NCBI GenBank assembly: GCA_949152475.1
Contig: OX424568.1
Coordinates: 15,661,667 to 15,725,666, forward strand
DNA length: 64,000 nucleotides
Reading direction: 5' to 3'
From: Terebella lapidaria
Lineage: Eukaryota; Annelida; Polychaeta; Terebellida; Terebellidae
Shown here: positions 47,412-58,329 of the stretch, piece after piece
Layout of the letters: each line of letters opens with the position of its first letter
Numbering within the stretch: the first letter of the stretch is position 1
Notes under the pieces: model-generated
The model's database searches: none
Seen by the model: the letters and a program-made list of their open reading frames with translations, nothing else
Told to the model about the DNA's origin: nothing
Made by a program: the position numbers and the translations under genes

Positions 47412-50400
47412 TAGCAGTAGCGGTAGCATCCGAATCCCAGACCACACATTGGTGGAGTAGCAGTAGCAATAGCAGTAGCAGTAGCGTCCCGGCCTTGGTT
47501 CAAGCTGGGGAGTAGCAATAGCAGTAGCAGTAGCGTCCCGGCCACGGATCAAGCTGGGGAGTAGCAATAGCAGTAGCAGTAGCGTCCGCCTGCCAGACAA
47601 GCCCTTGGAGAAGTAGCAATAGCAGTAGCAGTAGCGTCCGCCTGCCAGACAAGCCCTTGGAGGAGTAGCAATAGCAGTAGCAGTAGCGTCCCGGCCACCC
47701 ATCGAGCTGGGGAGTAGCAATAGCAGTAGCAGTAGCGTCCGCCTGCCAGACAAGCCCTTGGAGGAGTAGCAATAGCAGTAGCAGTAGCGTCCCGGCCACC
47801 CATCGAGCTGGGGAGTAGCAATAGCAGTAGCAGTAGCGTCCGCCTGGCAGACAAGCCCTTGGAGGAGTAGCAATAGCAGTAGCAGTAGCGTCCGAATCCC
47901 AGACCACACATTGGAGGAGTAGCAGTAGCAATAGCAGTAGCGTCTGAATCCCAGACCACACATTGGAGTAGCAATAGCAGTAGCAGTAGCGTCCCGGCCA
48001 CCCATCGAGCTGGGGAGTAGCAATAGCAGTAGCAGTAGCGTCCGTCTCCAACACCAGCCCTTGGAGGAGTAGCAATAGCAGTAGCAGTAGCGTCTGAATC
48101 CCAGACCACACATTGGAGGAGTAGCAGTAGCAATAGCAGTAGCAGTAGCGTCCCAGCCTTGGTTCAAGCCGGGGAGTAGCAATAGCAGTAGCAGTAGCGT
48201 CCCTGCCTTGGTTCAAGCTGGGGAGTAGCAATAGCAGTAGCAGTAGCAGTAGCGTCCGTCTCCCACACCAGCCTTTGGAGGAGTAGCAATAGCAGTAGCA
48301 GTAGCAGTAGCGTCCGTCTCCCACACCAGCCTTTGGAGGAGTAGCAATAGCAGTAGCAATAGCAGTAGCGTCCGCCTCCCAGACCAGACCTTGGAGGAGT
48401 AGCAATAGCAGTAGCGTCCGTCTCCAACACCAGCCCTTGGAGGAGTAGCAATAGCAGTAGCAGTGGCGTCTGAATCCCAGACCACACATTGGAGGAGTAG
48501 CAGTAGCAATAGCAGTAGCAGTAGCGTCCCGGCCTTGGTTCAAGCTGGGGAGTAGCAATAGCAGTAGCAGTAGCGTCCCTGCCTTGGTTCAAGCTGGGGA
48601 GTAGCAATAGCAGTAGCAGTAGCGTCCGTCTCCAACACCAGCCCTTGGAGGAGTAGCAATAGCAGTAGCAGTAGCGTCTGAATCCCAGACCACACATTGG
48701 AGGAGTAGCAGTAGCAATAGCAGTAGCAGTAGCGTCCCTGCCTTGGTTCAAGCTGGGGAGTAGCAATAGCAGTAGCAGTAGCTTCCGTCTCCAACACCAG
48801 CCCTTGGAGGAGTAGCAATAGCAGTAGCAGTAGCGTCTGAATCCCAGACCACACATTTGAGGAGTAGCAGTAGCAATAGCAGTAGCAGTAGCGTCCCGGC
48901 CTTGGTTCAAGCTGGGGAGTAGCAATAGCAGTAGCAGTAGCGTCCATCTCCAACACCAGCCCTTGGAGGAGTAGCAATAGCAGTAGCAGTAGCGTCCGTC
49001 TCCAACACCAGCCCTTGGAGGAGTAGCAATAGCAGTAGCAGTAGCGTCTGAATCCCAGACCACACATTTGAGGAGTAGCAGTAGCAATAGCAGTAGCAGT
49101 AGCGTCCCGGCCTTGGTTCAAGCTGGGGAGTAGCAATAGCAGTAGCAGTAGCGTCCCGGCTTTGGTTCAAGCTGGGGAGTAGCAATAGCAGTAGCAGTAG
49201 CGCCCGCCTGCCAGACAAGCCCTTGGAGGAGTAGCAATAGCAGTAGCAGTAGCGTCCGTCTCCCACACCAGCCCTTGGAGGAGTAGCAATAGCAGTAGCA
49301 GTAGCGTCTGAATTCCAGACCACACATTGGAGGAGTAGCAGTACCAATAGCAGTAGCAGTAGCGTCCCGGCCTTGGTTCAAGCTGGGGAGTAGCAATAGC
49401 AGTAGCAGTAGCGTCCATCTCCAACACCAGCCCTTGGAGGAGTAGCAATAGCAGTAGCAGTAGCGTCCGTCTCCAACACCAGCCCTTGGAGGAGTAGCAA
49501 TAGCAGTAGCAGTAGCGTCTGAATCCCAGACCACACATTTGAGGAGTAGCAGTAGCAATAGCAGTAGCGTCCCGGCCTTGGTTCAAGCTGGGGAGTAGCA
49601 ATAGCAGTAGCAGTAGCGTCCCGGCCACGCATCAAGCTGGGGAGTAGCAATAGCAGTAGCAGTAGCGCCCGCCTGCCAGACAAGCCCTTGGAGGAGTAGC
49701 AATAGCAGTAGCAGTAGCGTCCGTCTCCCACACCAGCCCTTGGAGGAGTAGCAATAGCAGTAGCAGTAGCGTCTGAATTCCAGACCACACATTGGAGGAG
49801 TAGCAGTAGCAATAGCAGTAGCAGTAGCGTCCGCCTGCCAGACCAGACCTTGGAGTAGCAGTAGCAATAGCAGTAGCAGTAGCATCTGAATCCCAGACCA
49901 CACATTGGAGGAGTAGCAGTAGCAGTAGCAGTAGCGTCCCGGCCACGGATCAAGCTGGGGAGTAGCAATAGCAGTAGCAGTAGCGTCCATCTCCCACACC
50001 AGCCCTTGGAGGAGTAGCAATAGCAGTAGCAGTAGCATCTGAATCCCAGACCACACATTGGAGGAGTAGCAGTAGCAGTAGCAGTAGCGTCCCGGCCACG
50101 GATCAAGCTGGGGAGTAGCAATAGCAGTAGCAGTAGCGTCCATCTCCCACACCAGCCCTTGGAGGAGTAGCAATAGCAGTAGCAGTAGCGTCCGAATCCC
50201 AGACCACACATTGGAGGAGTAGCAATAGCAATAGCAGTAGCGTCCCGGCCTTGGTTCAAGCTGGGGAGTAGCAATAGCAGTAGCAGTAGCGTCCCGGCCA
50301 CGGATCAAGCTGGGGAGTAGCAATGGCAGTAGCAGTAGCGTCCGCCTGCCAGACAAGCCCTTGGAGGAGTAGCAATAGCAGTAGCAGTAGCGTCCGAATC

Positions 50401-52935
50401 CCAGACCACACATTGGAGGAGTAGCAGTAGCAATAGCAGTAGCGTCCCGGCCTTGGTTCAAGCTGGGGAGTAGCAATAGCAGTAGCAGTAGCGTCCGAAT
50501 CCCAGACCACACATTGGAGGAGTAGCAGTAGCAATAGCAGTAGCGTCCCGGCCTTGGTTCAAGCTGGGGAGTAGCAATAGCAGTAGCAGTAGCGTCCGCC
50601 TGCCAGACAAGCCCTTGGAGGAGTAGCAATAGCAGTAGCAGTAGCATCCGAATCCCAGACCACACATTGGTGGAGTAGCAGTAGCAATAGCAGTAGCAGT
50701 AGCGTCTCGGCCTTGGTTCAAGCTGAGGAGTAGCAATAGCAGTAGCGTCCCGGCCACAGATCAAGCTGGGGAGTAGCAATAGCAGTAGCAGTAGCGTCCC
50801 GGCCACGGATCAAGCTTGGGAATAGCAATAGCAGTAGCAGTAGCGTCTGATTCCCAGACCACACATTGGAGGAGTAGCAGTAGCAATAGCAGTAGCAGTA
50901 GCGTCCCGGCCTTGGTTCAAGCTGGGGAGTAGCAATAGCAGTAGCAGTAGCGTCTGAATCCCAGACCACACATTGGAGGAGTAGCAGTAGCAATAGCAGT
51001 AGCGTCCCGGCCATGGTTCAAGCTGGGGAGTAGCAATAGCAGTAGCAGTAGCGTCCGTCTCCCACACCAGCCCTTGGAGGAGTAGCAATAGCAGTAGCAG
51101 TAGCGTCTGAATCCCAGACCACACATCGGAGGAGTAGCAGTAGCAACAGCAGTAGCAGTAGCGTCCGCCTGCCAGACCAGTCCTTGGGGGAGTGGCAGTA
51201 TCAATAGCAGTAGCGTCCGCCTGCCAGACCAGACCTTGGAGTAGCAGTAGCAATAGCAGTAGCAGTAGCGTCCTGGCCTTGGTTCAAGCTGGGGAGTAGC
51301 AATAGCAGTAGCAGTACCGTCTGAATCCCAGACCACACATTGGAGGAGTAGCAGTAGCAATAGCAGTAGCAGTAGCGTCCTGGCCTTGGTTCAAGCTGGG
51401 GAGTAGCAATAGCAGTAGCAGTAGCGTCTGAATCCCAGACCACACATTGGAGGAGTAGCAGTAGCAACAGCAGTAGCAGTAGCGTCCTGGCTTCAGATCA
51501 AGCTGGGGAGTAGCAATAGCAGTAGCAGTAGCGTCTGAATCCTAGACCACACATTGGAGGAGTAGCAATAGCAATAGCAGTAGCAGTAGCGTCCTGGCCT
51601 TGGTCCAAGCTGGGGAGTAGCAATAGCAGTAGCAGTAGCGTCTGAATCCCAGACCACACATTGGAGGAGTAGCAGTAGCAATAGCAGTAGCGTCCGAATC
51701 CCAGACCACACATTGGAGGAGTAGCAGTAGCAATAGCAGTAGCAGTAGCGTCCCGGCCTTGGTTCAAGCTGGGGAGTAGCAATAGCAGTAGCAGTAGCGT
51801 CCCGGCCACAGATCAAGCTGGGGAGTAGCAATAGCAGTAGCAGTAGCGTACGTCTGCCAGACAAGCCCTTGGAGGAGTAGCAATAGCAGTAGCAGTAGCG
51901 TCTGAATCCCAGACCACACATTGGAGGAGTAGCAGTAGCAATAGCAGTAGCGTCCCGGCCTTGGTTCAAGCTGGGGAGTAGCAATAGCAGTAGCAGTAGC
52001 GTCCACCTGCCAGACAAGCCCTTGGAGGAGTAGCAATAGCAGTAGCAATAGCAGTAGCATCCCGGCCTTGGTTCAAGCTGGGGAGTAGCAATAGCAGTAG
52101 CGTCCGTCTCCCACACCAGCCCTTGGAGGAGTAGCAATAGCAGTAGCAATAGCAGTAGCGTCTCGGCCTTGGTTCAAGCTGGGGAGTAGCAATAGCAGTA
52201 GCAGTAGCGTCCGTCTCCCACACCAGCCCTTGGAGGAGTAGCAATAGCAGTAGCAGTAGCGTCTGAATCCCAGACCACACATTGGAGGAGTAGCAGTAGC
52301 AATAGCAGTAGCAGTAGCGTCCCGGCCTTGGTTCAAGCTGGGGAGTAGCAATAGCAATAGCAGTAGCAGTAGCGTCCCGGCCACAGATCAAGCTGGGGAG
52401 TAGCAATAGCAGTAGCAGTAGCGTACGCCTGCCAGACAATCCCTTGGAGGAGTAGCAATAGCAGTAGCGTCTGAATCCCAGACCACACATTGGAGGAGTA
52501 GCAGTAGCAATAGCAGTAGCGTCCTGGCCTTGGTTCAAGCTGGGGAGTAGCAATAGCAGTAGCAGTAGCAGTAGCGTCCCGGCCATGGTTCAAGCTGGGG
52601 AGTAGCAATAGCAGTAGCAGTAGCGTCCGTCCACACCAGCCCTTAGAGGAGTAGCAATAGCAGTAGCAGTAGCAGTAGCGTCCGAATCCCAGACCACACA
52701 TTGGAGGAGTAGCAGTAGCAATAGCAGTAGCAGTAGCGTCCCGGCCTTGGTTCAAGCTGGGGAGTAGCAATAGCAGTAGCAGTAGCGTCCCGGCCTCGGA
52801 TGAAACTGGGGAGTAGCAATAGCAGTAGCAGTAGCGTCCGCTTCCACGACCATGCGGAGGAATAGCAGGAGCAATAGCAGTAGCATTCGGCTCACGCACC
52901 AGGGCCGTGAACAGTAGCAATAGCAGTAGCATGGG
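47412..52935. repeat. AGTAGC minisatellite, right arm
   Basis: Units of about 46-58 bp: AGTAGCAATAGCAGTAGCAG plus one of about five spacer types: CCGGCCTTGGTTCAAGCTGG, CCGGCCACGGATCAAGCTGG, CCGTCTCCCACACCAGCCC, CTGAATCCCAGACCACACAT and CCGCCTGCCAGACAAGCCC. Spacer types recur in set orders. The hexamer core leaves long frames open (up to 407 codons, Leu/Tyr-Cys/Ala-Thr runs) on the minus strand. Confidence 0.96.
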
Positions 52936-53111
52936 AATAGCACGTAATAGCAAATTTATCGTTCAGAATATACATTGGCCGACATAGCAGAATAGCATGC
53001 CTCCGGGCAAAAATGTACAATCCTGCACCTTCCTCAGAAAATTTATGTAAATTATTTTGAAATGTGAACTGAAAATACGGTCAGATATGGGATCTAAAAC
53101 CACATTCTTCC

Positions 53112-53285
53112 CTGAGTTTTGTGGTACATTATGTACTTAATCTAACCACTAGAAAACCACAATTCCATGATGAGATATGAGACCGAAGTGAAACATCAAA
53201 CCATATTGAAATTTGTTTTACTAACCAGCAAGAAGCTGTGAGACAAAAATACTTTCGGGCATGGGGTCTGGGGCCAGCTTGAGTC
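53112..53285. repeat. Dispersed repeat, right of the satellite block
   Basis: ACATTATGTACTTAATCT, ATTCCATGATGAGATATGAG and ACTTTCGGGCATGGGG match the two copies at 39850-40090 in direct orientation. Confidence 0.75.
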
Positions 53286-53289
53286 TTCG

Positions 53290-55844
53290 ACTTATGATTT
53301 ATATTTTCTACCCTTCTCTCTCTCCCTTTTCCTTCTCGTTTTTTCGCGCACAAAAACGAGAGGAGTACGAACCCCCATGGACCACTCCTCTTAAATCCGC
53401 CCCTGGGAAATGTACACCTAGTGACCATCGATTATATGCCATATAAGGAATAATGATCGGCAAGAACCACAGCTATCCAGAAATCGCAATATATATTTCT
53501 ATGGTGCAATACTAATTGTCTAGGGTTTCTAGGGCATCGAAAGCCACCAATATTGAAAACGCAGTCATACCAGTTCAAATAACATGGTCACGTACTAGAA
53601 ATATACCATGTCGACGTGCAACGCCTTAAATGTTGCTAGTGTTTTATCACAATGCCCCGTGTCAAAGAAGGTAAGGGAGAACGGGAAACACTTGTGGATT
53701 ACCGAGGCGTGCACAAGAACTGTCGAGAGTCGCACAGAAGCTGCCGAGATGTGCAGAAAATTTGCGCATGTCTGTCTTTATATTGAAATACTGAAGCAAT
53801 GAGGACATTCATGAGTATATTCAAGTCTCATCCGGATATTTGAACAATGTCAGTGTTAGTTAGACTACGTGCAGCTCGTAAAGTTTGTCAAATCGAATCT
53901 ATTTTCGTGATTTTCAGTAGAAGTTTTGAAAAATCATTTTAGACAAAAATATGTTGCAGGCATACCACCGATCGTTTCCATCCTTCACAATGATCTGAAT
54001 AAATTATCCATCAAGTGCTTACAATCGTTGATAATCACTGTCAACACCATTTCAGTGATATCTTGAAGAGTTATGTATGTGACATTGTGTTGGTGTGGGA
54101 ACTGTGAATGTCCGGTCGGCAACTGTTCGGGTCTAATCATTAGCAACTGAATTATATCGCATTAACATGTTTGATGTGACGAAGGGACAAGTTGAGAGAG
54201 CAAATTATAGGCCTATCGGGTATATCAAAAGGAATTCAAAAACAAACATGAAAGAAAAATGATATTAGCCTAACCCTGATGAACTGTTCCAAGTCACAGA
54301 AAAATCATCGAACATCGTTGAAAATGGTAACCAATGCCCCCTATCGGTAACTATTCAAACTTTCAATAACTACTACACCAACATGAACCAGGGTAGCAAA
54401 TATAACAGACCAACAACTTCTCCAATCATTTCAACATTCACTTTGGAAATATAGTAATATAAATTGTTACACTGATCTTCAATCCTATTGTCAAAACGGG
54501 TTCGTATATGTTGCCGAACACATATTTTCTGTATGGAATGTAATACGAAATCAAGTTACATCTTGAAAAGATTTTTTCGTTGATGACATATATTCACAGA
54601 CCGTCGATTCAAAAACAACAAAACTTATACACATAACAAAAGTACTATAATTCAATAAGCTAAGCTTCTTCATTCTCCTTCCAAATTATGTTCATTTATA
54701 TATTCAATGTGTACATGTAAAATGTGAATTTTGGAATAAACAAGTTGAATTGAAAAAAAAATTGAAATAGGCCTATAATAGTTACATTGTCATGCTGACC
54801 ATGCAGTGTACATCCTCCTGGTTATCCAGAAGTATAAAAAGACATTACTTATATTGTAGAGCTGTTATCTATGAAAATAATATCGTATCTGTTTAATGTA
54901 TTTCAATCGCCTATTGTAGAACCTCAAGTTAATTGTTGAATGTCATACTGTATATCTTGCAATTGAATCGCTTATTTTGTTGCCAATTTTATAGCCTTGT
55001 CCATTTAGTATGAAGTAAGTCTCTCTTCAAACAGATGCAAATTATACCCAGTCCAAACATAATTACACTTAGATCCTTTGTCCATACAATTTTATTCAAA
55101 ACCAAATTGACATCACTATTGTTTAAATTGCAATTGTAAGAAGCGCCACCACAGTGTGCCTTTTAGTTCCCTTTCAATATTGTTACCCTTTGTATCTTTA
55201 TTATAAACATGCCAGTATTTTATCTATTGTTATCGGAAGTAACCCTGCTATTGTTCATTGTTTTATAAACTTAGTTGTAAATGGTATCCTTTTTAGATGT
55301 TGTAATAGGTCAAGTAGGACGGTGTGTGGGCAGTACTTGTCACGGTCAGTGAATACACTTTTAGGCCCACACACTACTGATAGGTCAATTCGATGGTAGA
55401 TCTGCTTCCATCCGCTAATATAAACCCGTGTTTTATGCCCCTTAAGATATTGTGTATATTCTGTACTGGAATCGCAAAATAAACGAATTGATTTTGAAAC
55501 ACAACGTTGTATTCCTTACAACCCACAACCAGTACAATACTTACTTCAAGTACAAAACATGATGTTTTCTGCTCATCTATGTCATTTATGTGCCACTTAT
55601 GTGCGATTTTCGGCAATTGTGCGCAGCTTCAGAATTAAAACCCTCCTTACTATCAAATGTATGTATCAGATCATATATCTGTAATAATCGAAATCGACGA
55701 TCGCTAATCGATAATATTAGAAATCGATGAGATGTAGCCTAAACAAGTTAAAGTGAAAAGTCGTATTCAAGATGTGCCAGGGCCCATTCAGGGTTCGCCC
55801 AATTTGGTAGTCAGCATTCCTACTAGCTTGGCTAGTGGGATATC
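53290..55844. other. Intergenic, no gene seen
   Basis: AT-rich unique DNA without a supportable exon. Confidence 0.5.
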
Positions 55845-55983
55845 CCTTCAGCTCACTTGGTAGAGTGCTGGGCTACCGTTCGTCGGGTCCTGGGTTCGAA
55901 TCCCCTCTCGGGCAAGTGGATTTTTCCGATCCTCGTAACAAAATTTGTTTTATTATTAGCGACAAATATATAATTAAGTATGC
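55845..55983 (+). mobile_element. tRNA-derived SINE
   Basis: An A box (CAGCTCACTTGGTAGAGTGC) and B box (GGGTTCGAATCCC) lie at tRNA spacing in 55852-55912, but the acceptor and T stems do not pair, so it is not a working tRNA gene. A short unrelated body follows. Confidence 0.75.
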
Positions 55984-56010
55984 ATGGATGGATGGATGGA
56001 TGGATGGATG
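55984..56010 (+). repeat. (ATGG)n microsatellite
   Basis: About seven tetranucleotide units, placed where a LINE or SINE tail would be. Confidence 0.9.
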
Positions 56011-56230
56011 ATACTTTATTAATCATAAAAATGAAACTTGTGTTGTACACAATTCGATGCATCAATGTGTGAGAACAAAACATATATTATATACAGACAC
56101 AGAAGTGTTACATTTCAGAAATTCAGAAGTCTGATTGCAGACGGCAGGAATGAGCTGCGATATTGGGAATAATATGGGTGCATTATGATATTGATTGGCG
56201 TTCAAAATGAAGACCACTTGAATTAAAATT
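56011..56230 (-). mobile_element. 5'-truncated LINE-like 3' end
   Basis: Read on the minus strand it runs through CTGCAATCAGACTTCTGAAT and ATTAATAAAGTATC into (ATCC)n, the layout of a CR1/L2-type LINE tail. No coding sequence remains. Confidence 0.4.
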
Positions 56231-56781
56231 TCGGTCGGAATCAGTTCTGTGTACGCCTATTCGAATATTAAGCCATGAAAATTGAGTGAAAAAAAATTAT
56301 CCTCAAAATTGCTTAGAATTAACGAGAATATATGCATGTAATGTTAATATCATCAATTGATGTGTACCCTATTCTAATGTGAATCGTATTACATAAATCA
56401 GGAAATTATTTGTTATAGCAATGTTATTTTACTTCATTTTTGTTAATTGTTTGGAATTAGGAGTTTGGGAACAGGTACTATGGAGCTTCGCTTATTTTTT
56501 GACAACTCCATGTTCACTCGAAAATCACACAGTTTTGCTACATGATGGTTTGTGACATAAATGGTAGTATTGTGGGTGATCAATCGTAAGGAACGCGTCT
56601 GCAAAAAATCTCGGCAACGCGTTGTAGACAGGTTTTTTTCTGTCCGGGCGATATATTCGCCCTAATTTGAACCATTCCGTTGCGAGGTCTCCGCAGTGAC
56701 GTGCAGCGAGCGTTTCCACGGTGTGCATACCGGGGATCCCCGTATTTAAGCCGCTCTTAGGATAAGCCCAAGGGTTAATAC
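56231..56781. other. Gap left of the LTR; no gene seen
   Basis: A 67-codon minus-strand frame at 56525-56728 is not recognised. AATAC at 56777-56781 is the candidate target duplication of the LTR element. Confidence 0.4.
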
Positions 56782-57802
56782 TGTAGTAATTTTAGCGACT
56801 GTTACTCCCGTCCCTCCCGCGCACTACACATTTCCACAACAAACATTCATTCTACATGACTTACATACAGGACAAGTACACACTATACGATCACAAGCAT
56901 AAACTCCATGTAGTCATGGTTATACACACAGGTCAAACCACGCACCTGCGGCCCCGCTAGTTCAGTACATTCGACCCAAGATACCCGGCCTTGACCTTCA
57001 CATGCACTGACTTCTAAACATAGAACTTGACACACATACCCCACACATCACGTGCACAGATACAGGTGTAAAGTTATTGACTACCGTCCGCTCTTCGGGA
57101 TCCTCGAGGATAGTCCTCTCTCATCCGAGTCCTTGCGGACGCGCATCCGCTATTCCGGATCCTTGCGGCAGGGCCGCTCACCGGAGGTCGCGGCGGACAC
57201 GGTAACTACTTCAGCATTAACGGTAACCAGGTAACAGCCCACCCGACACTCCCAGGCCTACGGACACCGTTCAGAAACTAGTTCATCCCTACGGTGTTAA
57301 CTGGCGGGGCCTGGCGAGCCGCGGTCTGCCTCGGGGACGGAACCCCGTACAGTCCGACATGCTGGCCAGAGCCTCTGTCACACGTCCCGGGAAGGGAGAG
57401 AGCTGGCGATCCACAGGGCCGAAGGCCCCCGAGTCAGCAACTTGTCTCTCCCAGCCCGGGCCTCCCCATGGAAATCGTCCCCAGGGCTCTAGGAGCCCAC
57501 TACTCACAAACAGGGAACACAAAGCTCATGGCGAGCCTTGCGTGCGTCCTGTCTCTCGATCTTGGACAATCTCCTCGATCGAGTCGCTTCCAGTGTATAT
57601 ATAATACACCAGAAACTGTAGGGCGCACGCGAGGTTTAATCGATCCATTGTTATAGTTTACTGGAGCGTAAATTACAATACGTCGCCGTGGCAACGCACG
57701 CTCGAACGGAGCGTGTCAAAACAAGGCCAAGTACGAAAAGGCCACATAAATGGCATGTATGTTTACAATCACCAGCCGCGTGCTTAGGGCAAAATCGCCA
57801 CA
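56782..57802 (-). mobile_element. 3' LTR of a Ty3/gypsy-type element
   Basis: Minus strand begins TGTGGCGATTTTG directly after the polypurine tract AAGAAGGGGGTAA (57803-57815) and ends at 56782 in AAAATTACTACA. The plus-strand left end TGTAGTAATTTTA aligns with TGTGGCGATTTTG, giving imperfect inverted TG...CA ends. TATATATA at about 57595-57602 could be its promoter. The matching 5' LTR would lie beyond the right edge, so the borders rest on the ends alone. Confidence 0.55.
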
Positions 57803-57815
57803 TTACCCCCTTCTT
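57803..57815 (-). other. Polypurine tract
   Basis: AAGAAGGGGGTAA on the minus strand, adjacent to the inferred LTR start. This is the plus-strand primer site of LTR elements. Confidence 0.5.
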
Positions 57816-58329
57816 ACAATGTTGGTCCCCAACATGTTCCGCCCGCGCCCAAAACAGCCAAAACCCGACGAAGGCTTCGCATGGCGGGGTCCGGAAGAAG
57901 GCAAGATGGCAACACCCGGAAGTCACGGCGCAAACACTAGGACTTTAAGAGTCCCTTTTGGAAGAATGGGGAACTACCCCCGGACTTACAGAGTAAACTA
58001 TAACGCGCTTTGCAATTTTGAATAAACCCTCATAAACAAGTTAAAATTTTGACCGAGGTGGTCCAAAACCGTGTGATGACCTTGGAAGGTCATCCGTTAT
58101 AAAAGGACGGTGTGTCGAGTCTTTGGAATATCTTTAAGGTTAGACTTTAAATTTAGAAATTTTGTAAAACGACACACCGAGTGATCAAAAGTGATAGTAC
58201 CTCTAGAAAATGTTGCCGACCGCCCTGCCGGCCGGCTCCTCAGATCCGCAGGACGGGTCTGAGGCAGGGCGGAGCCGCGGAAGCGACTCCGGCACGCCGT
58301 CGCACAAGTGCAGCGATGAGGCTAGCACC
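57816..58329 (-). other. Non-coding stretch between ORF and polypurine tract
   Basis: No gene. GGTGTGTCG near 58111 and CGACACACC near 58170 form an inverted repeat. TTATAAAAGG at 58095-58104 is a TATA-like word on the opposite strand. Confidence 0.4.

Larger units (their letters stand above)
40086..53045. mobile_element. Giant inverted-repeat satellite structure (~13 kb)
   Basis: The left end AAATTCAGTAAGGTGCAGGA reappears inverted at the right end as TCCTGCACCTTCCTCAGAAA (53010-53040). Inside, a hexanucleotide-based minisatellite lies in one orientation at left (about 1.2 kb) and in the opposite orientation at right (about 5.5 kb), around a 6-kb 95-bp satellite. The mirror layout suggests one foldback-type mobile or amplified unit. 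No transposase is seen. Confidence 0.6.

Noticed and set aside
47412..52935. CRISPR-like repeat-spacer pattern
   Set aside because: Spacers are few types that recur many times, the repeat is a hexamer run, and the DNA is eukaryotic.
47298..52953. Minus-strand frames up to 407 codons (LLLLLLL / YCYCYCYS / ATATAIATP runs)
   Set aside because: They arise because the AGTAGC hexamer contains no stop in three frames. All frames are open, many overlap, and nothing resembles a protein domain.
55849..55912. tRNA gene
   Set aside because: A and B boxes are good, but acceptor and T stems do not pair, and a SINE body follows.
58095..58104. Plus-strand TATA-like box
   Set aside because: No plus-strand gene follows; it lies in the 3' non-coding part of a minus-strand element.
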